From positions 806,001 through 870,000 of the forward strand of contig CP141893.1 of the NCBI GenBank assembly GCA_036871055.1: a stretch of DNA of 64,000 nt, given 5' to 3'. Under the pieces are notes generated by a model that had not been told where the DNA came from, made no database searches, and worked only from the letters and a program-made list of their open reading frames with translations. This stretch comes from Bisbaumannia sp015645095 (lineage in GTDB: Bacteria; Pseudomonadota; Gammaproteobacteria; Pseudomonadales; Halomonadaceae). Position numbers and translations under genes: made by a program. Shown here piece after piece: positions 22,845 to 30,011 of the stretch; positions within the stretch are counted from its first letter, which is position 1, and each line of letters opens with the position of its first letter.

Positions 22845-23315
22845 TCAGGAGGTCTCCGCCTCCTGCAACAGCAGCCCCAGCTGGGCACCCAGGCGCAGGT
22901 CTTCCTCGACCCCGAAGTGGCGATAGCGCAGCCGTCCCCGGGCATCGAAGAGCAGGGTGCTGGGGGTGCCCTCCAGGCCATAGGCGCGCATGGTGCGGGG
23001 CAGGGGATCGCCCGTGGGGCCTGCGGCATCGATACCCACCGGGAAGCCGTAGCCATGCTCGGCGAGAAACACCGCCAGGGCCTCGGGGCCCATCACGGCG
23101 TGATGTTCGAAGACCGTATGCAGGCCCACCACGGTCAGCGGGGTGCCGGCCAGCAGTCGGGCCACCCGCTGGGTCTGGGGCAGGCCATGCAGCACGCAGC
23201 CCGGGCAGAGCATCTGGAAGGCGTGGAGCAGCACCACCCGGCCGCGCAGGCCCGCCAGGCTCAGGGGCGGACCATTCAGCCATTGACTCACTTGCCACTC
23301 GGGGGAAGGGCGCAT
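22845..23315 (-). CDS. Redoxin (AhpC/TSA, TlpA-like) protein
   Basis: A 156-residue thioredoxin-fold protein. C37 and C40 form CPGC in VVLLHAFQMLCPGC, the position of the thioredoxin CxxC, and GTPSTLLFDARGRLRYRHFG supplies the cis-Pro segment. No signal peptide or membrane anchor, so a cytoplasmic thiol reductase or peroxidase is likely. It lies alone between exaC (convergent terminator) and an L,D-transpeptidase gene on the same strand. Confidence 0.85.
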   Translation of the reverse strand: MRPSPEWQVSQWLNGPPLSLAGLRGRVVLLHAFQMLCPGCVLHGLPQTQRVARLLAGTPLTVVGLHTVFEHHAVMGPEALAVFLAEHGYGFPVGIDAAGPTGDPLPRTMRAYGLEGTPSTLLFDARGRLRYRHFGVEEDLRLGAQLGLLLQEAETS

Positions 23316-23378
23316 CGGGCTATCCTCACGGCTTTGTTGTGAGGATAGCCCCAGAGGCAGAGCGGTGGGTCGATACGG

Positions 23379-24326
23379 TCAGGCGTTGGGAGAGAGGCGG
23401 ACGATCTGCCCCGGGGCGGCATCCAGGGCCTGGCGCAGCTGCGCATAGTCGATATGGATATCGGCCTCGGCCTTCAGGGTCTCCAGGGTGGCCATGGCAT
23501 CCAGCATGCTGGTCAGTTCCTGGGCCTGGACCTCGGGGGTATCGAAGGACTGGGCATAGAGGGTGCCATCCTGCCAGGCGGCCTTGAAGGGCTGGTCGAT
23601 GATATGCACATCGATCCCCACCGGCACCCGCCGGAAGAGGGCCTCGATATCCTCCGGGAACATGCGGATGCAGCCGCGGCTGGCGCGCATGCCGATGCCG
23701 TCGGGCTGGTTGGTGCCGTGGATCAGGTAGCCGGGGATATCCAGCAGGATGGCGTGGCGACCCAGGGGGTTGTCGGGGCCGGGGGGAACCACGGCGGGTG
23801 CCGGCTCGCCCCGGGCGGCGGCCTCCTCGCGCATGGAGCGGGGCGGGTACCAGGCCGGATCCTGCAGTTTCATGGTGGTCTGGGTGGTGCCCAGGGGGGT
23901 GTCGTACCCCTCGCGGCCGATACCGATGGGGTAGGTCTCGACCCGCGGGGTCTCGCCTTCGCTCACCTCCGGGTAATAGTAGAGGCGCAGCTCGGCGATA
24001 TTGATCACCAGGCCCTCCCGGGGGGCGTCCGGCAGCAGGTGCTGGGCGGGAATCACCACCTCGGTGCCCTCGCCGGGCAGCCACAGGCTGACGTCGGGGT
24101 TGGCGTTGCGGATCTCCTCGTAGCCCACGGCGTGTTCCCGGGCGATATCCAGCAGGGTCTGCTCGTGGGTCGCGGTCACCGTGAAGGGCTCGCCGATCAG
24201 GCTGCCCCGTTCCGGCAGTGGGTAATGGCCCCGGGGCCACTCTTTGGCCTGGGCGACCGTGGCGAGAGTGGACAGCGCCAGGCTCAGCAGGGCGCCGGCG
24301 AAGCGGGTAGGACGAGCGTCGATCAT
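23379..24326 (-). CDS. L,D-transpeptidase (YkuD) with LysM-like domain
   Basis: A 315-residue exported enzyme: signal peptide to about residue 27 (LSTLATVAQA), a LysM-like segment (about 50-97, TLLDIAREHAVGYEEIRNANPDVSLWLPGEG), then the YkuD domain with YLIHGTNQPDGIG and catalytic SRGCIRMFPEDIEAL. It makes or uses 3-3 or lipoprotein cross-links in peptidoglycan in the periplasm, like E. coli ErfK/YbiS. ATG 24326 is chosen because the signal peptide begins there; the longer open frame upstream is the antisense of the next gene. Confidence 0.92.
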   Translation of the reverse strand: MIDARPTRFAGALLSLALSTLATVAQAKEWPRGHYPLPERGSLIGEPFTVTATHEQTLLDIAREHAVGYEEIRNANPDVSLWLPGEGTEVVIPAQHLLPDAPREGLVINIAELRLYYYPEVSEGETPRVETYPIGIGREGYDTPLGTTQTTMKLQDPAWYPPRSMREEAAARGEPAPAVVPPGPDNPLGRHAILLDIPGYLIHGTNQPDGIGMRASRGCIRMFPEDIEALFRRVPVGIDVHIIDQPFKAAWQDGTLYAQSFDTPEVQAQELTSMLDAMATLETLKAEADIHIDYAQLRQALDAAPGQIVRLSPNA

Positions 24327-24370
24327 GGAAGGCTTCCTTATGGGGCCAGGGCTGGGGCCATGATACGCCA

Positions 24371-25600
24371 TCACTCCCCGCCTCGGGAGGGGGCCAGCAG
24401 CGCCGACTCCTGCCGCCGGCGCCGGCGCAGGTCCCAGAGCACGGCGCCCCCCAGCAGCAGGAAGCCGACCAACTCGCGCCAGGCCTGGTAGTCGACGAAG
24501 AGGGCGTGGCCCACCAGCAGGGCACCGCCCAGTCCCAGCAGGGCCGGGGCGGCCTGGCGGCGGTGGATGCCCGAGGCCACCACCACGCCCAGGGTCAGCA
24601 GGACGAAGACGCCGATGGCGCCGGCCCAGAGCCCCTCGTTCAGGCTCAGGTGCAGGCCCAGCAGCGGCAGCAGGGCAACCAGGGCCAGGGTGCCGTAGCA
24701 GCTGAGCAGGGCCAGCCCCAGGGCGAGGACGCCTACCAGCCCATGGCCGCGCAGGCGGCGCCATAGCCGGCGCGGGTCGAGCCGTCGCCAGGCGCGCTGC
24801 CAGGGGCCGGGAGGCGTCTCGGCGCGGCGCATTCGCCACTCCTGGCTACGGGCGCCGAAGCCCTGGGCCACCTCCCGGGTCTGGTCGCTGGGGCTCAGGG
24901 CGAAGTAGTCGTGCTCGCCCAGGGACTCGATGGCCTCGAAGCCCGCTTCGCGGAACAGGGCGACGAGCTCCTCGTCGACGCTGGCGCCCACCACGCACTC
25001 CACCCAGAGGCGCGGATCCTCGTGGCAATCCACCGAGACCGGGCGGCGAATCACCACGTCGGCCAGCTGCAGGTGCCCGCCGGGACGCAGCACCCGAAAC
25101 ATCTCGCGCACCGCCCGGCGCTTGTCCGGTACCAGGTTGAGGGCGCCGTTGCTGGTGATGCAGTCGATGCTGGCATTCGCCAGGGGCAACTGCTCCGCCG
25201 AGCCCCGGATCACGCTGACCCGGGAAAGCTCCCGCTCGCGGATCGTGCGCTGCAGTTTCTGGGTCATGGCGGCGGTGAGGTCGAGGGCGATCACCCGCCC
25301 CTCGGGCCCCACCCGTTCGCCGGCGATCAGGCTGTCGACCCCGGCCCCGGCACCGATATCCAGGACCCGGTCGCCGGGGCGTATCCCCTCGCCGCGGAAG
25401 GGGCAGCCGACGCCGGCGAAGGAGGCGAGGGCGCCCTCGGGGAGGCGATCCAGCCAGGCGGGTGGGTAGCCGAGCGCCTCGCAGGCCTCGCGCCCCACCG
25501 GAAAGTGGAAGCCCGCCTCGGGGCGTCGGGCCACCTCGGCGTACATCTGCTGCACGGCGCCGAGGATCTGCCGGCGGGAGTAACCTAAGATGGCAACCAT
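24371..25600 (-). CDS. ArsM-like SAM methyltransferase fused to four-helix membrane domain
   Basis: A 409-residue protein. Residues 1-270 are a class I methyltransferase: VQQMYAEVARRPEAGFHFPVGR, FAGVGCPFRGEGIRPGD, SAM motif VLDIGAGAGVDSLIA, ALDLT, then ITSNGALNLVPDKRRAVREMFRVLRPGG and ECVVGASVDEEL. These motifs resemble ArsM arsenite methyltransferases, but the cysteine expected in the SNxxxNL segment is Gly, so only two of three metalloid-binding Cys positions are filled. Residues about 300-400 hold four hydrophobic helices (LALLSCYGTLALVALLPLLG onward) reminiscent of MerC-type proteins. It is third in the minus-strand unit sigma/anti-sigma/methyltransferase, 10 bases after the anti-sigma gene. 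ATG 25600 has a GGAG site. Confidence 0.8.
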   Translation of the reverse strand: MVAILGYSRRQILGAVQQMYAEVARRPEAGFHFPVGREACEALGYPPAWLDRLPEGALASFAGVGCPFRGEGIRPGDRVLDIGAGAGVDSLIAGERVGPEGRVIALDLTAAMTQKLQRTIRERELSRVSVIRGSAEQLPLANASIDCITSNGALNLVPDKRRAVREMFRVLRPGGHLQLADVVIRRPVSVDCHEDPRLWVECVVGASVDEELVALFREAGFEAIESLGEHDYFALSPSDQTREVAQGFGARSQEWRMRRAETPPGPWQRAWRRLDPRRLWRRLRGHGLVGVLALGLALLSCYGTLALVALLPLLGLHLSLNEGLWAGAIGVFVLLTLGVVVASGIHRRQAAPALLGLGGALLVGHALFVDYQAWRELVGFLLLGGAVLWDLRRRRRQESALLAPSRGGE

Positions 25601-25610
25601 GGGGGACTCC

Positions 25611-25868
25611 TTAGCTATCGGGGTGGGAGGATTCCAGCTCATCCAGCAGGCGCTCCAGGCGCCGCCTGAGCCGCGGCGGCGCCCGGGAGGCCATGGCCTC
25701 GTCGAGGCGCGCCCGCAGGCGGCGCTCAAATTCGACGCGCCCGAAGCAGGCGTGGCAGCGCGCCAGGTGGCGCTCGATCACCGCCCGGTCCGGGGCCTCG
25801 AGCTCCCGGTCCAGGTAGTCGAAGAGGCGTGCCATCACTTCCTCGCAGCTCGGCTCTCGCGGCATCAT
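25611..25868 (-). CDS. Zinc-finger anti-sigma factor
   Basis: An 85-residue protein with the zf-HC2 motif HLARCHACF (H-x3-C-x2-C) preceded by CEEVMARLFDYLDRELEAPDR, the usual anti-sigma helix with an upstream Cys completing the zinc site. Such ZAS proteins hold an ECF sigma factor until a redox or other signal releases zinc binding. Its ATG overlaps the sigma stop (ATGA) so the pair is translationally coupled. No membrane helix, hence a soluble, probably cytoplasm-sensing regulator. Confidence 0.88.
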   Translation of the reverse strand: MMPREPSCEEVMARLFDYLDRELEAPDRAVIERHLARCHACFGRVEFERRLRARLDEAMASRAPPRLRRRLERLLDELESSHPDS

Positions 25869-26482
25869 GGCGCCTCCTCCTCCGCGGCCCCGGGCCCACC
25901 CAGGCCACGCTCCCTGGCCTGCAGCCAGAGGCGATGCTGCAGCTGGCCGCGGGCCCGGCTCAGCCGCGAGCGCACCGTGCCCACCGGGATGCCCAGCAGC
26001 CCGGCGGTCTCGGCATAGGTGTGGCCCTCCACCTCCACCAGCACCATCACCAGCCGGAACTCCTCGGCCAGGTCGTCCAGGGCCCGCTCCAGCTCCTCCT
26101 TGAGCAGGCCATTGAAGAAGCGCTCCTCGGCACTGCCCCACCACAGCAGGAAGGGCTGATGCAGGCGTTCGTAGAGGCAGAAGGTTTCCTGGGCCTCGTC
26201 CAGGCTCAGGTCCGCCTGGGGGCGACAGCGGCGCCGGCGCCAGTCGCTGATAAAGGTGGTGGTGAGGATATGGAAGAGCCAGCCTTCGAAGCGCTCCGGG
26301 TCGCGCAGTTCGTCGAGGCGCGCCCAGGCCCTGGTGACCGTCTCGGCGACGATATCCTCGGCATCGTCCGGGTGGCGGGTCAGGCGCAGGGCGCGGCCAT
26401 AGAGGCGATCCATCACCGCCTCCAGTCGCGCCTGGAACCACTGGCGGCGCTGTCGGGGGGAACTCGCCGAATGCAAGGTCAT
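25865..26482 (-). CDS. ECF RNA polymerase sigma factor
   Basis: A 205-residue sigma-70 family protein with region 2 (LYGRALRLTRHPDDAEDIVAETVTRAW, then FEGWLFHILTTTFISDWRRRR) and region 4 (LDDLAEEFRLVMVLVEVEGHTYAETAGLLGIPVGTVRSRLSRARGQL). It is the first gene of the unit with its anti-sigma and the membrane methyltransferase and is divergent from the second methyltransferase and cupin, so it probably controls both directions. The start at 26482 fits family length; an in-frame ATG at 26559 is an alternative. Confidence 0.92.
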   Translation of the reverse strand: MTLHSASSPRQRRQWFQARLEAVMDRLYGRALRLTRHPDDAEDIVAETVTRAWARLDELRDPERFEGWLFHILTTTFISDWRRRRCRPQADLSLDEAQETFCLYERLHQPFLLWWGSAEERFFNGLLKEELERALDDLAEEFRLVMVLVEVEGHTYAETAGLLGIPVGTVRSRLSRARGQLQHRLWLQARERGLGGPGAAEEEAP

Positions 26483-26637
26483 GGCGCCTTCTCGCTGTGC
26501 CTCGTGGCGGCCGGTCGAGCCGCCCTGGGCGGTAACCACACAGGAACTGGCAAGGGACATGGGGCACCTCTGAGCCTGGGCCAGGCTTGCCGGGGCGGCA
26601 AGTCGAGTGCCTCGCCAGGACGCGGCAACACGGCGGA

Positions 26638-26664
26638 GGGTTCCCGTGGCGAGCACGGGAACCC
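26638..26664. promoter_or_regulatory. 11-bp perfect inverted repeat in the sigma/methyltransferase divergon
   Basis: Arms 26638-26648 and 26654-26664 pair perfectly across a GCGAG loop. It lies 75 bases before the plus-strand methyltransferase start and 156 bases before the sigma start; no T tract follows on either side, so an operator or leader hairpin is more likely than a terminator. Confidence 0.55.
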
Positions 26665-26738
26665 TGGGACGACGGGGTGCGTCCTTGGTTCCACGGCATG
26701 CTCGCCATGTCGTGAATCCACACAAGAGGAGAGCAACC

Positions 26739-27521
26739 ATGGCCATCACGACGCCAACCGCAGTGGATCGGGGCGAACTCGAATCCCGGGTCAAGGCGAT
26801 GTACCGGGAGGTCGCCGAGACCCCGGAGAGCGACTTTCACTTCGAGATGGGGCGCGCCCTGGCCGAACGCCTGGGCTATGACCCCCGGGCCCTCGACCGC
26901 ATTCCCGCCGCGGCCATCGACTCCTTCGCCGGGGTCGGCCACTTCCTCGACCTGGCGGCGATTCGCCCCGGCGAGACGGTGCTCGACCTGGGCAGTGGCT
27001 CCGGCATGGACAGCCTACTGGCCGCCCTGGCCACCGGCCCACGGGGGCGAGTGCTGGGGCTCGACATGACCGCGGCCCAGCGCGAGAAGGCCTCCCGCCT
27101 GGCGCGGCAGGGCGGTTTCACCAATGTCGAGTTCCATGCCGGCTATATCGAGGCTCCGCCCTTCGCCGATGCCAGCGTCGAGGTGGTGATCAGTAACGGC
27201 GTGATCAACCTGTCGGCGGACAAGCCCCGGGTCTTCGCCGAGGCGGCGCGGGTGCTCCGGCCCGGCGGCCGCCTGGCGCTGGCGGATATCGTCACCGAGG
27301 CGCCGCTGCCCGAGGGGGTGACCTGCAATGCCACCCTGTGGGCCGCCTGCATTGGTGGCGCCAGCCAGCAGGACGACTACCGGGCGGCCATCGAAGCGGC
27401 GGGGCTCGAGATCCAGGCATTTCGCGAGCACCCCGAGTACCGCTTCCTGACCGACTCGGCGCGGGGCGCCAGCGAGACCTATGGCGTGAAGAGCATTTCG
27501 CTGCTGGCCATCAAGGCCTAA
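26739..27521 (+). CDS. ArsM-like SAM-dependent methyltransferase
   Basis: A 260-residue soluble paralogue of the methyltransferase domain encoded at 24371-25600: VKAMYREVAETPESDFHFEMGRAL, DSFAGVGHFLDLAAIRPGE, SAM motif VLDLGSGSGMDSLLA, LDMTAAQ, VISNGVINLSADKPRVFAEAARVLRPGG and AACIGGASQQDD. The first ArsM cysteine position is H and the second is G, leaving only the last Cys, so arsenic methylation is doubtful. Substrate unknown. Start ATG 26739 has AGAGGAG; it is the first gene divergent from the ECF sigma factor and probably co-transcribed with the cupin gene 25 bases downstream. Confidence 0.85.
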   Translation: MAITTPTAVDRGELESRVKAMYREVAETPESDFHFEMGRALAERLGYDPRALDRIPAAAIDSFAGVGHFLDLAAIRPGETVLDLGSGSGMDSLLAALATGPRGRVLGLDMTAAQREKASRLARQGGFTNVEFHAGYIEAPPFADASVEVVISNGVINLSADKPRVFAEAARVLRPGGRLALADIVTEAPLPEGVTCNATLWAACIGGASQQDDYRAAIEAAGLEIQAFREHPEYRFLTDSARGASETYGVKSISLLAIKA

Positions 27522-27546
27522 GCGCTTTCCGAGAGAGGAGACTCCC

Positions 27547-27987
27547 ATGAAAACCATTGTCAAGACGTCGGCACTGACCCTGGGCCTGGTCATCGCCCTG
27601 CCTATCGGCACCGCCCTGGCCCAGGACACTGCCCTGCCGGCCGGTTTCGAGACCGAGCCGGTCCTGAAGACCACCACCACCCGCGATGGCGACCCGATCG
27701 CCTGGCCCCAGGGCACGGCGGAGATCGTCTCGGTGATCGGCACCATCGAGCCCGGCGGACGCACGCCCCTGCACCAGCATCCGGTGCCTGTCTTCGTCTA
27801 TGTTCTCGAGGGCGAGGTCGAGCTACGCACCGAGGGGGGGGATCCCTACACCTACGGCGCCGGAGAGGCCTATATCGAAGCGCTCAATCGGGACCATCAA
27901 CTCTTCAATATGACGGATAGTGACGCCAAGGTGCTGGTGGTCTTCGTCGCCGCGGAAGGCGAGCCCACCACGGTGGCTTCCCCGTAA
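27547..27987 (+). CDS. Secreted cupin-domain protein
   Basis: A 146-residue protein with a Sec signal peptide (LVIALPIGTALAQ, cleavage about 25) and a single cupin fold: PGGRTPLHQHPVPVFVYVLEGEVEL provides the HxH and Glu-type metal ligands and YGAGEAYIEALNRDHQLFN the second cupin motif. It acts in the periplasm; enzyme or metal-binding role unknown. Its close spacing to the methyltransferase and the ECF-controlled context suggest a shared stress response. Start codon follows GAGAGGAG. Confidence 0.87.
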   Translation: MKTIVKTSALTLGLVIALPIGTALAQDTALPAGFETEPVLKTTTTRDGDPIAWPQGTAEIVSVIGTIEPGGRTPLHQHPVPVFVYVLEGEVELRTEGGDPYTYGAGEAYIEALNRDHQLFNMTDSDAKVLVVFVAAEGEPTTVASP

Positions 27988-28025
27988 GCGCTACCCCTGA
28001 CTGGCTGATGTGCCAGTACAGCCCT

Positions 28026-28069
28026 CGACAACGACGACGGTGGCCTCGAGGCCGCCGTCGTCGTTGTCG
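28026..28069. terminator. Long bidirectional hairpin between cupin and SulP genes
   Basis: A 20-bp stem with one G-T pair (28026-28045 with 28050-28069) closes a TCGA loop. It separates two convergent genes. Its outer arm (CGTCGTCGTTGTCGGGG) also resembles the terminator after the universal stress gene at the window start. Confidence 0.8.
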
Positions 28070-28128
28070 GGGCGCGGGCGCTCTAACCCGGGTTGCCCGC
28101 TGCGCCGGGCATGCTTGGGGCGGCTCGC

Positions 28129-29874
28129 TCAGTTGCCCGGTGCGGTCAGCCAGCGCTCGGCCAGCCGTACTGCCTGGGCCTGGTGGGCGACCATGGCCAG
28201 GCGGCCGGCCTCGCGGCGCAGCCCGGCCCGCTTCAGCTTCAAGGCGAGGCGGGCGGGGAGCCCGACCAGGATCAGCCTGACGCCCCGGGAGCGCAGCTCC
28301 TCCACCAGCGACTGCAGGGCGACGATGGCGGTGGCATCGAGGCTCGGCACGTGGCGCATGTCGACCATCACCACGCGCACTTCCGGGTCGACCACCCGCA
28401 ACGAGGCGAGGGCCTTCTCGGCGGCCCCGAAGAACAGCGGGCCCTTGATGTCGTAGAGGGCGACCTCCCTTGGTAGCCCGGGAGGTGCCTCGTGTTCGTC
28501 GGCCCGCAGCCGCCGGGCCTCGGTGAGGTGGGCCATGCGGCGGATAAAGAGCGCGGCCGCCAGGCCGATACCCACCGCCACCGCCAGCACCATGTCGACG
28601 ATGACCGTAAGCCCGAAGCAGATCACGAGGATGGCCACGTCGCTGCCGGAAGCGCTCCGCAGGGTATGCATGAAGTGCCGCGCCTCGCTCATGTTCCAGG
28701 CGATGACGAACAGCAGGGCCGCCAGGGCCGCCATGGGCACCTGGCCGAGCACGCCGGCCAGGGCCACCACCGCCAGCAGCACCACCAGGGCGTGAACCAC
28801 CGCGGCCAGTGGCGAGACGGCGCCGCTGCGGATATTGGTGGCGGTACGGGCCAGGGCGGCGGTGGCGGTGATGCCGCCGAAGAAGGGCACCGCCAGGTTG
28901 CCGAGCCCCTGGCCGATCAGTTCGGCATTGGGATCGTGACGGGTGCGGGTCAGGCCGTCGGCGACCACCGCGCAGAGCAGCGACTCGATGGCGGCCAGCA
29001 TGGCGATGGCCAGCGCCGGGCCGAGCAGCTCGCGGATCAGGGCGAAGTCCACCCGGAGCGGCAGGCCATCGGGGCCGGGCAGCTGCCAGGGCAGCAGCAG
29101 GGCGGGGGCGAAGGGAGGAATCCCGCTGCCGCTCTGGCCCTGGAATTCCCAACGGAAGCGCGAGGCGATGGTGTCGATCTCCACGCCCAGCGGCACCATG
29201 GCCAGTGCCGCCAGGGTACCGACCGCCAGGCCGACCAGGGGCGCGGGGATCGGCAGCTTCAGTCTTGGCCAGAGGATCAGGCTGGCCAGCGTCACCAGCC
29301 CGACGCCGAGCTCGGCCGGCGCCACGCCCGGCAGGGCACGGATAATGGCGGCCAGGTTGTGCAGGGTGCTGTCGCCGAGCTCGACATCGGCCAGGCCGAG
29401 GAAGTCGGGGAGCTGCAGCAGGGCGATCACCACGGCGATGCCGGCGGTGAAGCCGAGCACCACCGGGTAAGGAACGAACTGGATCAGGTTGCCGAGCCGG
29501 GCCAGGCCCAGGGCCACCAGGATCAGTCCCGCCATCAGGGTGGCGATCAGCAGGCCCCCCAGGCCGTGACTGGCGACGATGGGGAAGAGGATGACCACGA
29601 AGGCCGCGGTGGGGCCGGAGATGTTGAAGCGGGAGCCGCCGGTCAGGGCGATGATCGCGCCGGCGACGATGGCGGTGTAGAGGCCGTGCTGGGGCGGCAC
29701 GCCGGTGGCGATGGCCAGGGCCATGGAGAGCGGCACGGCGACGATGCCGATGGTCAGGCCGGCCAGCAGGTCACGGCGCAGCTCGGCGAGGCCATAGCCC
29801 TGCCGCCAGGCGGCGACCAGGGCGCTGCCGGGCAAGGGGAGCCGATAGCGGGGCGAAGCTTGGGGACGGGACAT
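28129..29874 (-). CDS. SulP family anion transporter with STAS domain
   Basis: A 581-residue membrane protein. About 10-12 helices (residues 25-425) carry the SulP signatures LLAGLTIGIVAVPLSMALAIATGVPPQHGLYTAI and SGPTAAFVVIL, and a C-terminal STAS domain (about 450-560, VALYDIKGPLFFGAAEKAL; VVMVDMRHVPSLDATAIVAL). SulP proteins move sulfate, bicarbonate or other anions; substrate not assignable. The start at 29874 (MSRPQASPRYRL) is preferred because the 12 codons upstream lack a ribosome site and are not conserved-looking. Confidence 0.92.
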   Translation of the reverse strand: MSRPQASPRYRLPLPGSALVAAWRQGYGLAELRRDLLAGLTIGIVAVPLSMALAIATGVPPQHGLYTAIVAGAIIALTGGSRFNISGPTAAFVVILFPIVASHGLGGLLIATLMAGLILVALGLARLGNLIQFVPYPVVLGFTAGIAVVIALLQLPDFLGLADVELGDSTLHNLAAIIRALPGVAPAELGVGLVTLASLILWPRLKLPIPAPLVGLAVGTLAALAMVPLGVEIDTIASRFRWEFQGQSGSGIPPFAPALLLPWQLPGPDGLPLRVDFALIRELLGPALAIAMLAAIESLLCAVVADGLTRTRHDPNAELIGQGLGNLAVPFFGGITATAALARTATNIRSGAVSPLAAVVHALVVLLAVVALAGVLGQVPMAALAALLFVIAWNMSEARHFMHTLRSASGSDVAILVICFGLTVIVDMVLAVAVGIGLAAALFIRRMAHLTEARRLRADEHEAPPGLPREVALYDIKGPLFFGAAEKALASLRVVDPEVRVVMVDMRHVPSLDATAIVALQSLVEELRSRGVRLILVGLPARLALKLKRAGLRREAGRLAMVAHQAQAVRLAERWLTAPGN

Positions 29875-29959
29875 GGTCGACTCCGTCGAGGGGCAGGATC
29901 GGGCGATCACGTTACTCCCGCCTGTTGCACTGCCACAAGTCGACGATCGTCAGGAAACG

Positions 29960-29988
29960 ACAGCGGCTCCCCGATGGGGAGCCGCTGT
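29960..29988 (-). terminator. Terminator of the BCCT transporter gene
   Basis: A perfect 13-bp stem (29960-29972 with 29976-29988) with a 3-base loop, followed on the minus strand by CGTTTCC, located 24 bases after the transporter stop. Confidence 0.78.
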
Positions 29989-30011
29989 CAGGACCGGGGT
30001 GGAATACCGGC

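Noticed and set aside
20437..23298. Single 953-codon minus-strand gene
   Set aside because: Only the last 213 codons hold domains (receiver and LuxR). The upstream part is antisense to exaC, and a good ribosome site marks the start at 21078.
420..27521. Arsenosugar pathway linking the TIGR04282 transferase with the ArsM-like genes
   Set aside because: The genes are 24 kb apart, no arsenic transport or ArsS gene is present, and the methyltransferases lack part of the Cys set.
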